Assembly: GCA_945885475.1 (NCBI GenBank)
Contig: CAMCYR010000036.1
Location: 1 to 32,825 of the forward strand
Direction: 5' to 3'
Length of the DNA: 32,825 nt
From: Chitinophaga pinensis
Lineage (GTDB): Bacteria > Bacteroidota > Bacteroidia > 2-12-FULL-35-15
The position numbers and the translations under genes were made by a program. Positions 25,754-32,825 of the stretch are shown one piece after another. Position 1 is the first letter of the stretch; each line of letters opens with the position of its first letter. Under the pieces are notes generated by a model. The model was not told the origin of the DNA and did not search any database. It saw nothing but the letters and a program-made list of their open reading frames with translations.

Positions 25754-25795
25754 TGAATCAGAATTAACCATCAATTAATCTAAAATTTAAATTCT

Positions 25796-27763
25796 ATGAA
25801 AAAATACTTACTAATTGGTTTGGCATTTGGTCTAGGAAGTTCTGCTTTTGCACAAGGCACTGCTACCAACTCAACGTCAAAGCCACTACAAAAAATCAAT
25901 CCAATTGCGGCAAAACAAAAAGCATCGGTGCAAAAAAACCAAACGCTTGGTGGCGCAAACGATTCATTTGAATCGGTTGTAAACAAAATAGGTTCTAAAC
26001 CAGCGGCTGTTGCTCCTCAAAATAGAGCATTCACGTCATCAGTTATTGGAACATCAGAATATCAACTTCAAACAAACGCATCTATCTGTAACCGTATTGA
26101 AAACAATTCAGACGGAACAATTGCTGCAACATGGACATTCGCTGGTGATCTTGCTTGGACAGACAGAGGAACAGGTTACAACTATTTTGATGGAACTGCA
26201 TGGGGTGCAAGTCCGACTGTACGTATTGAAAGCGTTAGAACTGGTTTTACCAACATTGGTACTACAGGAACAAACGGTGAAGTTATTATTGCCCACGAAG
26301 CTAGTGATCTTCACGTATCAAGAAGAGCAGTAAAAGGAACTGGTGCATGGACAGAAACAACATTAGGTTTCCCTGATGTATGGTCTCGTTTATCCGTTGG
26401 TGGGCCTGCCGGACAATCACTACATGTAATTTCTCAAACAACTGGAGTTGGTACAACTCCTTTCATGGGACAAGATGGTGCAGTTGCATACTCCCGTTCA
26501 TTAGACGGTGGTGCTACATGGGATAAATTAAGAACTGTTATTCCTCAGATAGATGCTGCATCCTACTTAGGATTCGGTGGCGACTCTTATTCAATTGACG
26601 CAAACGGAAGTACGATCGTAATCGTTGCTGGTGGTTTTGATGTGGATGTTGTTCTGATCAAATCAACTGATAATGGTGATACCTGGACAAAAACAATCGT
26701 GAAAGATTTTGGTGTTCCTTTATTTGATGCGGCAACGATGATAACAGATATTTTACCTGCTGATGGTACTATTGATACAATTGAAACATCAGATGCTGCT
26801 TTGAATGTTGTTTTAGACAACTCAAACACTGCACACGTATTTTACGGTAGAATGCGTGTTGTATGTGATGCTCCCGGAACAGGAACAGGATTAGGTTTAT
26901 CTTATTTCCCATACACAGATGGATTAATGTACTGGAATGAAACGATGGCTCCAAATGCACCGGTAATGATTGCTAGTGTTTTAGACCTTAACGGCGATGG
27001 TCTTTTGAATATTTATAACGATCCTGCTGGAGTATTATTAGGAATGGGAACATTCCAACGTTCTTTAACATCATTCCCTAGTGCTGGTGTTGACGCTTCA
27101 GGTAAATTATATGTGACTTACAGTTCATTATTTGAAGGAATCAATGATGTAGGTGAAGGTTACGACACAGAACTTGGTGTTTTAAATCCAATTACTCAGG
27201 AAGGAAAAAGTTTCCGTCACCAGTATGTTATGCGTTCTGATGACAATGGTGCAAACTGGTGTGCTCCAATTGATATTACACAACCTGATTTAGCAAATTC
27301 TGCTTACCTATACCACGAAGGTGTTTATGGCGCGATGGCAAAAAAGGTGGATGGTTTTGTTCATGTTGTCGTTCAAGATGACCAAGCTGCAGGCCATGGT
27401 GTTTCAACTACAACAACTCCTGATGGTCAGGGAGGTGCTGCTAACATGATCTACTACAAAATCCCTGTTGCTGATTTAGCTTGTGGCGCTTCAATTGACG
27501 AAAACGCATCCGTTTCTGAAATTAGCTTGTACCCAAACCCTGCTTCAAACAGTGTTAATGTCGTTTTAAACACAACTAAAGCTGCTAAAGCAAACATCAC
27601 CGTTTACAATATGGTTGGACAAGCAATTGCTCAATTGGATAAAAACTTAGTGAATGGAAACAATACTATTAAATTAGATATCTCTGCTTATAACACAGGA
27701 ATCTATTTTGTAAGCGCAGTTGTTGAAGGCAAAACATACAGCCAAAAACTAATTGTTAAATAA
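25796..27763 (+). CDS. T9SS-secreted Asp-box beta-propeller protein
   Basis: The 655-residue secreted protein has a signal peptide MKKYLLIGLAFGLGSSAFAQ. A central propeller has three Asp-box motifs: SLDGGATW (about residue 234), STDNGDTW (about 291) and SDDNGANW (about 481). A Ca-loop-like DLNGDGLLNIYND lies between the second and third. The C-terminal domain starts SLYPNPASNSVNV and ends GKTYSQKLIVK, the type A Por sorting signal that is removed when T9SS anchors or releases cargo. Asp-boxes occur in sialidases and other propellers, but I see no sialidase Arg triad or FRIP motif, so no enzyme activity is claimed. It sits behind a perfect promoter and ends at a terminator, a single-gene unit that may be highly expressed. 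Confidence 0.87.
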   Translation: MKKYLLIGLAFGLGSSAFAQGTATNSTSKPLQKINPIAAKQKASVQKNQTLGGANDSFESVVNKIGSKPAAVAPQNRAFTSSVIGTSEYQLQTNASICNRIENNSDGTIAATWTFAGDLAWTDRGTGYNYFDGTAWGASPTVRIESVRTGFTNIGTTGTNGEVIIAHEASDLHVSRRAVKGTGAWTETTLGFPDVWSRLSVGGPAGQSLHVISQTTGVGTTPFMGQDGAVAYSRSLDGGATWDKLRTVIPQIDAASYLGFGGDSYSIDANGSTIVIVAGGFDVDVVLIKSTDNGDTWTKTIVKDFGVPLFDAATMITDILPADGTIDTIETSDAALNVVLDNSNTAHVFYGRMRVVCDAPGTGTGLGLSYFPYTDGLMYWNETMAPNAPVMIASVLDLNGDGLLNIYNDPAGVLLGMGTFQRSLTSFPSAGVDASGKLYVTYSSLFEGINDVGEGYDTELGVLNPITQEGKSFRHQYVMRSDDNGANWCAPIDITQPDLANSAYLYHEGVYGAMAKKVDGFVHVVVQDDQAAGHGVSTTTTPDGQGGAANMIYYKIPVADLACGASIDENASVSEISLYPNPASNSVNVVLNTTKAAKANITVYNMVGQAIAQLDKNLVNGNNTIKLDISAYNTGIYFVSAVVEGKTYSQKLIVK

Positions 27764-27784
27764 TTTATTCTTTAATTATTTTGA

Positions 27785-27817
27785 AAGCCCCAAGCACATC
27801 GCATGGGGCTTTTTTTA
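27785..27817 (+). terminator. Terminator of the T9SS Asp-box gene
   Basis: AAGCCCCA (27785-27792) pairs with TGGGGCTT (27804-27811) around an 11-base loop, followed by a T-run to 27816. Confidence 0.85.
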
Positions 27818-27825
27818 TATCTTTG
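27818..27825 (+). promoter_or_regulatory. Candidate -7 box of the small membrane protein gene
   Basis: TATCTTTG fits TAnnTTTG exactly and lies 17 bases before the ATG at 27843, directly after the preceding terminator. No -33 match is seen at the expected distance. Confidence 0.35.
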
Positions 27826-27842
27826 ATATATAAATATAGATC

Positions 27843-28259
27843 ATGAAGATTAGAAATATCGTAGCCGTAATAGCAGGATTTAGTGCAAGTATTATCATCA
27901 TTATAATTGGTGAAGTCCTAGCACACGTTATGAATCCACTGCCGGAAGGTGTAAGCATGAACGATCAGGAATCGTTTAAAATATTTATTGCAAATGCACC
28001 CGTTGCATTGCACTTGATCATTTTATTTAATTATGCCTTAGCTTGTTTAGTAGGGGCTTTAATTTCCTCATCCATTGCCCTTGATAAGAAAATGAACAGA
28101 GCCATGTCTTTAGGTGGGATGTTTATGGGTGTTGGTATGTTCAGTTTAATTTCGCTGGCACACCCGATCTGGGTGGTTGTTTGCTCTGTATTTGTGTTCC
28201 TGCCTTTTGCCTACTTAGGTGGAATGCTTGGAGTAAGAATCTCTACTAAGAAAAAATAA
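27843..28259 (+). CDS. Small four-helix integral membrane protein, unknown function
   Basis: The 138-residue protein has four hydrophobic helices (about residues 7-28, 55-78, 85-108 and 110-130) and a basic C-terminus. A polar loop of about 25 residues lies between helices 1 and 2 (HVMNPLPEGVSMNDQESFKIF), probably on the periplasmic side. Similar small orphan membrane proteins are common in Bacteroidota, but I do not recognise a named family. It is transcribed alone after the terminator of the T9SS gene. Confidence 0.75.
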   Translation: MKIRNIVAVIAGFSASIIIIIIGEVLAHVMNPLPEGVSMNDQESFKIFIANAPVALHLIILFNYALACLVGALISSSIALDKKMNRAMSLGGMFMGVGMFSLISLAHPIWVVVCSVFVFLPFAYLGGMLGVRISTKKK

Positions 28260-28276
28260 AAAATTCGAAAATAAAA

Positions 28277-28306
28277 TTTGCATTCTAATATATTTTACTA
28301 CTTTCG
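28277..28306 (+). promoter_or_regulatory. Candidate promoter with long leader upstream of the small HTH gene
   Basis: TTTG (28277-28280), 18 bases, then TACTTTCG (28299-28306), one mismatch from TAnnTTTG. The next start codon is at 28428, implying a leader of about 115 bases, longer than elsewhere in the window. Confidence 0.45.
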
Positions 28307-28427
28307 CCTCGGATAAAAAACACTCCCACTTTTATCTCAATTTATTTTAGCAAAATCCACTCCAAGCTAAAATATAACATTTGCTTTAATTTTTTTATAT
28401 ATCCTGATCAATGTCATTAACTGTTTC

Positions 28428-28634
28428 ATGTTTATGAAATTTTATGAATATCAAGAAAAGCTAAATCGTATTCAGGAATTAGCACAAAAAAAAGCTACTG
28501 GCGCTCCAAAAGAATTAGCGCTAAGAATGAATATGTCTGAACGTACGCTATTTCGATTTATTCAAAACATTAAAGAACAAGGTATTCCTATGGAATATTG
28601 TAGAAAAACAAATACCTATTATATAAATAATTAA
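28428..28634 (+). CDS. Small winged-helix (HTH_11-like) DNA-binding protein
   Basis: This 68-residue protein is almost entirely one helix-turn-helix: KLNRIQELAQKKATGAPKELALRMNMSERTLFRFIQNIKEQGIPMEYCRKTNTYYI. The layout is that of the DeoR/HTH_11 winged helix, ending in the wing strand. ATG 28434 is an alternative start two codons on. With no ligand or dimer domain it may act as a simple repressor or activator. A 7-bp inverted repeat and a -7 box lie between it and the adhesin gene, so local control of that gene is possible. Confidence 0.75.
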   Translation: MFMKFYEYQEKLNRIQELAQKKATGAPKELALRMNMSERTLFRFIQNIKEQGIPMEYCRKTNTYYINN

Positions 28635-28645
28635 AATATTTTCAC

Positions 28646-28666
28646 CACTGTCATTATTTGGCAGTG
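28646..28666 (+). repeat. Inverted repeat, possible operator
   Basis: CACTGTC (28646-28652) and GGCAGTG (28660-28666) form a 7-bp inverted repeat with one G-T pair and a 7-base spacer. No T-tract follows, which argues against a terminator. It ends nine bases before the -7 box of the adhesin gene, about where a -33 region would be. Confidence 0.4.
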
Positions 28667-28674
28667 AGTAGTCA

Positions 28675-28682
28675 TACGTTTG
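28675..28682 (+). promoter_or_regulatory. Candidate -7 box of the adhesin-like gene
   Basis: TACGTTTG fits TAnnTTTG exactly, 39 bases before the ATG at 28721. A TTTG at 28657-28660 is too close (14 bases) to be an ideal -33 box. Confidence 0.4.
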
Positions 28683-28720
28683 CGAAAAATTTAAATCAAA
28701 ACAAATAAAAAACGAACGTC

Positions 28721-29716
28721 ATGTCAAAAATCAAACAAGTATTCTTAATTACTATTATAGTATGTATTGGAAAATCTTCCTTTGCACAATTTACAACAAT
28801 AGGTGGAAACATTACACAATCAACAACTGGAAATGTTGGAATAGGAATTTTAACTCCTACTGCTCCTCTATCTTTGTTAGAGGTAAAAAATGGAAGTGTG
28901 TTATTTGATGGTTACATTGGTACTACTCCAATAAGTGGAGTTGGAACTCGAATGATGTGGGTGCCCTCTAAATCAGCCTTCAGAGCAGGGAGTGTAAGTG
29001 GTACTCAATGGAATGATGCAAGCATTGGACTAAACTCTTTTGCTTGCGGCTCAAGTACAACAGCGAGTGGTCAATATTCAGTATCTATGGGTGCAGGAGT
29101 AATTGCAAGTGGGAACAGTGCTTTTTCAGTTGGATTTAATACAAATGCTTCAGGAGCACAATCAAATGCATTTAATTATTATTCAATTGCTTCTGGCAGT
29201 TATGCATCTGCTTTTGGTCAAAGGACAACTGCACAAGCATATAATTCGTTTGTGATTGGGCGATTTAATGTTAACCCAGGGACATATAGTACCACAACTT
29301 GGGTAGCAACAGAGCCTCTTTTTGTGTTAGGAAACGGTTCAAGTGCTGCAACAGCAAACAACGCATTAACTGTATTAAAAAATGGCAATGTTCTAATTAA
29401 CAAAGCTACCCAAGTTAACTCCACTTACAGATTAGATGTAAACGGAAAAATTAGAGCTTCAGAAATTGTTGTAAATACAACAGGTGCTGATTTTGTTTTT
29501 GAAAAGAATTATGAATTAATGCCATTAGATGTTTTAGAACAAAAAATAAATGCAGATAAACATTTGCCAGAAATAGCAAGTGCAGAAGAAATGCAAACAA
29601 ATGGTGTTGGCTTAAGTGAATTAAATATAAAACTTTTACAAAAAACAGAAGAATTAACACTTTATATAATTGAATTGAATAAACGCATTGAAAGATTAGA
29701 GAACAAGAATAAATAA
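28721..29716 (+). CDS. YadA-head-like fibre/adhesin with conserved C-terminal coiled coil
   Basis: The 331-residue secreted protein has a signal peptide MSKIKQVFLITIIVCIGKSSFAQ and an NVGIGILTPTAPL motif, as in the large fibre gene. It then has about 14-residue left-handed repeats of the YadA-head type (ASGQYSVSMGAGVIASGNSAFSVG, ASGSYASAFG; about residues 105-170). A short beta stalk leads to a C-terminal segment (ADFVFEKNYELMPLDVLEQKI, HLPEIASAEEMQTNGVGLSELN, then a Leu-heptad coiled coil). That end recurs in Bacteroidota tail-fibre-like proteins. There is no YadA membrane anchor, no S74 dyad and no T9SS sorting domain, so how it is held at the surface is open. Confidence 0.82.
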   Translation: MSKIKQVFLITIIVCIGKSSFAQFTTIGGNITQSTTGNVGIGILTPTAPLSLLEVKNGSVLFDGYIGTTPISGVGTRMMWVPSKSAFRAGSVSGTQWNDASIGLNSFACGSSTTASGQYSVSMGAGVIASGNSAFSVGFNTNASGAQSNAFNYYSIASGSYASAFGQRTTAQAYNSFVIGRFNVNPGTYSTTTWVATEPLFVLGNGSSAATANNALTVLKNGNVLINKATQVNSTYRLDVNGKIRASEIVVNTTGADFVFEKNYELMPLDVLEQKINADKHLPEIASAEEMQTNGVGLSELNIKLLQKTEELTLYIIELNKRIERLENKNK

Positions 29717-29780
29717 TCTACGTTCAAAAAAAATCAATCTATTTAATAACAACTCATTTAGAGTGAAATAAGAAATTAAA

Positions 29781-32246
29781 ATGAAAAAAATATTAACATT
29801 CCTTTTATTACTTTTTACGGTAAATTCATTTGCAGGAGTCAATTATGGAGTTACAATTAACTACTGGATACTTCCTACAAAATACGGCTGTGACGAAAGT
29901 CAGGTCTTTTTAACAGTAGGGTTTTCAACGTATGGAGAAGCTAATAATGATTATTATGAAATAAGAAAATCTACAGATACCGATTTTGATAGTGGATACA
30001 CTGTAGTTGGAGGTTATATAGCAGGTTGCGGAACATGTGGAGACAGAAACTATCAAGTTATTGATTATGGAACCTTTGTTTCTGGAACAACTTATTATTA
30101 TCAGGTAAGAGCCACCGACAATTTTGGTTTTGAAGGAGTTCCAAGATACCTTGGACAATATACCTGCACAACACCAACAATTGTCAATTGGATTAGCCAA
30201 GTAAGTTCATCTGTTGAAATTGGTTCAACACCAAATACAGAAAGCTCCTATACCTGGGGAGTCGAAAGCAAAAGCGGACAAGGTGTTACCATTAGTTTAT
30301 CACCAACTGAAAAAGCAAATGTGTATGCTGAATTAAACAATAGTAAAATTAATTTTGCATTAGGCTATGGTTTAATGATGAGCAGTATTGAAGTAAGTGT
30401 AGACAATGGTGGCTATTTTAATTTATATATAGGTTCTCCAGTTGCGGGTTACGAATGGAATAACTTTTCATCCTATTTTGCAAGTCTTGGAATTCATAAA
30501 TTAGAAGTAAATTTTACTGACCCAACTGCAGGTATTGTCTATCATAGAGAATATATTGTAAATATGGTCCCACAATCGAACGGATTTTACAAAGACAACT
30601 ATTGCAATACCTTGAGAGTTTGGAAAGGTAATGCAGGAGTAAATGCTACGCCATTAATTTTATCAGAAGGGTTTGATGCCTACAACACAAAACCAGAACA
30701 ATATTATAGATCAGCAGGAAATGATTTAATCAACTGCCTTTTAACAAAAGGTTTTGATGTATATATTATCAATTATAAATACAATTCACAATCAATTAGA
30801 AACAATGCTACTGTTTTTTCATCAGCCATTAGATATGTTTCTTCCATAAACGGAAGCAAACCACTTGTTGCTTCTGGGATGAGCATGGGAGGAATCATAA
30901 ATAGATATGCAAGTGCCAAAGCAGAAGGAAATGGAACACCATTGCCAATTAGTAAATTTCTTAGTATTGACGCGCCACAGCAAGGAGCGAATATTTCCGA
31001 AACACTACAAAATTGGAGAAAAGGTATCACTGCTGGTGATGCATACGCAGAAACTGCATCAAACAATGATGCTGCTAAAGAATTATTAAATTACAATGCT
31101 TATGATCCATCCGGTAGCATTCATAACACTTTTTACAACGAGTTAAATAGCTTAAATGGTGATGGTTACCCACACCTTGTTCCAACAATTGGAGTATCAT
31201 TTTCAAATGCTAGCCCGAATCCTACTGCATCTGGTTCTAAATTTTTGAATGTTGATGTGAGTGGAATGATAAGTAATAGCTTTGATGAAACCTTTTATTT
31301 AAGCGTAGCAGATGTAGAAGCTGGTTCATATTTACCAAAACTAAACATTGACCCGACACCTGTAACATATAACAACAGTCCACCAGCTGCTGTTAATATG
31401 CAAAATGTAGTTGGAATAAGCTTAAAAGATTTAGCAAGTTCTTTAATATCTTTATTTAGACCTTTCTCCGATCCATCCGTTACAATCTATCAATATTCAG
31501 TACCTACTTTCATTTCACACACTAGCTCTTTAGATATTATTGGTGGTATTTCAAAATTTAATATTGTAATTCAACCAGCAGTAACAACTTTCCACGATGA
31601 AATCCCAGCAGACATCATACAACCATTAATAAATGCTGTAATAAACCAAGATTTATACTTACAAGATAAAACCATCACAGATACAAGAAATTATATAGCT
31701 AGTAATAAAATAGTAGCTGGAAATAATGTTACATCATCAATTCCAAATGGAAATTTCATTTTAGCTAGTGGCTCTAATGTATCTATGAAAGCAGGAAATC
31801 AAATCGTTTTAGCGGATGGATTTGTGGTTAACTCTGGAAGTACTTTTATTGCTCAAATTGGACCAATACAATGCGATGGTGTTGAATCACAACAATACAG
31901 AAGTGGCATGCAAAATCAGGAATCCATCGTATCTGCTGAAGCATATAATGAGCAATCAAAACTAAATGATGAAGTGATTTATAGAAAAGCGGAGAAAGAA
32001 ATTGCTAAAGAAGAAAGTTTGAAAATTTATCCTAATCCAAGTGATAATTATTTCACTATTCAAACTACTGAAACTCCAAGACAAATTATTTTATACAATA
32101 GCCAAGGTATTCAACTTATAGATTATTCAAAAATTGAATCAAATCTTACAAAAATTGATTTATCTGGTGAGGCGCCTGGAATTTATTTTCTAAAAATAAG
32201 AAAAGCTGATGGAGAATATGTAATTAAAAAACTTATCAAGCAATAA
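29781..32246 (+). CDS. T9SS-secreted alpha/beta-hydrolase (lipase/esterase-like) multidomain protein
   Basis: The 821-residue protein has a signal peptide (1-18). An N-terminal beta domain resembling Fn3 (about 20-135) includes a Cys cluster GCGTCGD. A central alpha/beta-hydrolase has the nucleophile elbow SGMSMGG (S368) and LSIDAPQQGANIS. FHDEIPADI is a candidate for the catalytic His. A '3-coathanger'-like beta stack (about 633-700, IVAGNNVTSS...MKAGNQIVLADGFVVNSGS) precedes the type A T9SS sorting domain (about 748-821, LKIYPNPSDNYF to GEYVIKKLIKQ). Ester or lipid hydrolysis at the cell surface is likely; the substrate is unknown. It follows the adhesin gene by 64 bases without a terminator, so the two may share a transcript. 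Confidence 0.85.
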   Translation: MKKILTFLLLLFTVNSFAGVNYGVTINYWILPTKYGCDESQVFLTVGFSTYGEANNDYYEIRKSTDTDFDSGYTVVGGYIAGCGTCGDRNYQVIDYGTFVSGTTYYYQVRATDNFGFEGVPRYLGQYTCTTPTIVNWISQVSSSVEIGSTPNTESSYTWGVESKSGQGVTISLSPTEKANVYAELNNSKINFALGYGLMMSSIEVSVDNGGYFNLYIGSPVAGYEWNNFSSYFASLGIHKLEVNFTDPTAGIVYHREYIVNMVPQSNGFYKDNYCNTLRVWKGNAGVNATPLILSEGFDAYNTKPEQYYRSAGNDLINCLLTKGFDVYIINYKYNSQSIRNNATVFSSAIRYVSSINGSKPLVASGMSMGGIINRYASAKAEGNGTPLPISKFLSIDAPQQGANISETLQNWRKGITAGDAYAETASNNDAAKELLNYNAYDPSGSIHNTFYNELNSLNGDGYPHLVPTIGVSFSNASPNPTASGSKFLNVDVSGMISNSFDETFYLSVADVEAGSYLPKLNIDPTPVTYNNSPPAAVNMQNVVGISLKDLASSLISLFRPFSDPSVTIYQYSVPTFISHTSSLDIIGGISKFNIVIQPAVTTFHDEIPADIIQPLINAVINQDLYLQDKTITDTRNYIASNKIVAGNNVTSSIPNGNFILASGSNVSMKAGNQIVLADGFVVNSGSTFIAQIGPIQCDGVESQQYRSGMQNQESIVSAEAYNEQSKLNDEVIYRKAEKEIAKEESLKIYPNPSDNYFTIQTTETPRQIILYNSQGIQLIDYSKIESNLTKIDLSGEAPGIYFLKIRKADGEYVIKKLIKQ

Positions 32247-32262
32247 TCCGTACCTTTACAAA

Positions 32263-32825
32263 ATGAAAAAACTATTTACAGTCCTTTTTTTAACAAGCTT
32301 AACAACACTAAGCTACTCAAAAAGCAAAGATAGCTTAAGCTTTAAGCGTTTTACTATCACAACCAATTTGGTTGATTATGTTCCAACTATGCTAAATACC
32401 AGTTGCATTAATATAGGAACTGAAGTCTATGTGAAAAATAAAAAATCAATTGGTTTAAGTGTAGGGTATATAAAATCAATTGGGGCTTCTGGTGGTTATC
32501 TTCAATTGTCGGCATTAAGCACAACAGGAATGAAAGTGCAAGTAGAAGGCAAACAGTATTTAAACAGAAGAAAATTATTTATTCCCGCTCTATTTATTTT
32601 TTGGCCACATATTTTTCAGTTCAAATCACAAGACTTACAAAATACGGGCTATTATGTTGCAGCGAATGTCAGCTACCAAAACACACAAACAAAAAGACAA
32701 GAAACAGTAGTAGATTATACAGATGATATACCCTATCCTAATCACACACATTACAAAGCAAATGTTTATAAGGTAGACAGAAATGTGTATGCCCTAAACA
32801 TTAAAATTGGATACAACTGTATTAA
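32263..32825 (+). CDS. Probable outer-membrane beta-barrel protein, N-terminal part (cut by right edge)
   Basis: ATG at 32263 opens a frame that runs to the window end, giving 187 whole codons. It has a signal peptide MKKLFTVLFLTSLTTLSYS. Alternating hydrophobic and polar strands follow (FTITTNLVDYVPTMLNTSCINIGTEVYV, SIGLSVGYIKSIG, YYVAANVSYQNTQTKRQETVV, VYALNIKIGYN), the pattern of a small outer-membrane barrel. It starts 16 bases after the T9SS hydrolase stop, so it is probably in the same operon. Family assignment is tentative because the C-terminus is missing. Confidence 0.7.
   Translation, partial: MKKLFTVLFLTSLTTLSYSKSKDSLSFKRFTITTNLVDYVPTMLNTSCINIGTEVYVKNKKSIGLSVGYIKSIGASGGYLQLSALSTTGMKVQVEGKQYLNRRKLFIPALFIFWPHIFQFKSQDLQNTGYYVAANVSYQNTQTKRQETVVDYTDDIPYPNHTHYKANVYKVDRNVYALNIKIGYNCI

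Noticed and set aside
25796-27763. Sialidase call for the Asp-box protein.
   Set aside because: Asp-boxes are shared by many propellers; no FRIP motif or Arg triad was recognised.

Overview
The window looks chromosomal and comes from an AT-rich member of the Bacteroidota. Supporting signs are Por-type (T9SS) C-terminal sorting domains on two secreted proteins, promoters of the TTTG-N18/19-TAnnTTTG type, few recognisable Shine-Dalgarno sequences, a DUF4139/MuiA-like protein, an ECF sigma/anti-sigma pair, and 'NVGIGTTSP'-type fibre proteins. The sequence does not fix a genus. No phage, IS transposase, CRISPR array or rRNA is visible.

Layout. 1-4449 (minus): two adjacent collagen-like fibre proteins with nearly identical N-termini. 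The first runs off the left edge. The second is complete and ends in a phage-type S74 self-cleaving chaperone domain. 4789-8031 (minus): a compact three-gene operon of YfiR-like periplasmic protein, TPR protein and membrane HAMP/PP2C (SpoIIE-type) phosphatase, which is probably an envelope signalling module. 8221-9915 (minus): a DUF4139 protein with its own terminator. 10050-12058 (plus): an ECF sigma factor overlapping an anti-sigma factor whose periplasmic end is a TonB domain. 12153-13837: a lipoprotein NlpC/P60 hydrolase overlapping a polytopic membrane protein. 14038-15447 (minus): a GlcD-type FAD oxidoreductase, divergent from a DPP-IV-like peptidase (15570-17750). The peptidase is followed by a POT-family peptide transporter (17864-19582), a plausible peptide cleavage and uptake pair. 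19680-20752: a membrane-tethered thioredoxin and a small HTH protein. 20753-21318: a tRNA-His with terminator, a second copy of its 3' end, and a dispersed-repeat-like palindrome. 21319-23454: a CPC-type Cu P-ATPase. 23577-25672: a GT4 glycosyltransferase and a SAM methyltransferase. 25796-27763: a T9SS-secreted Asp-box protein behind a textbook promoter. 27843-28259: a small membrane protein. 28428-32825: a small HTH protein, a YadA-head-like adhesin, a large T9SS-secreted alpha/beta hydrolase, and the start of a probable outer-membrane protein cut by the right edge.

The window is mostly cell-envelope biology: surface fibres, T9SS cargo, envelope signalling and peptide nutrition. The least conventional items are the YfiR/TPR/HAMP-phosphatase operon, the anti-sigma/TonB fusion, the S74-processed collagen-like fibre with a recombining neighbour, and the tRNA-His 3'-end duplication beside a REP-like element. 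All functions are inferred from sequence reading alone.
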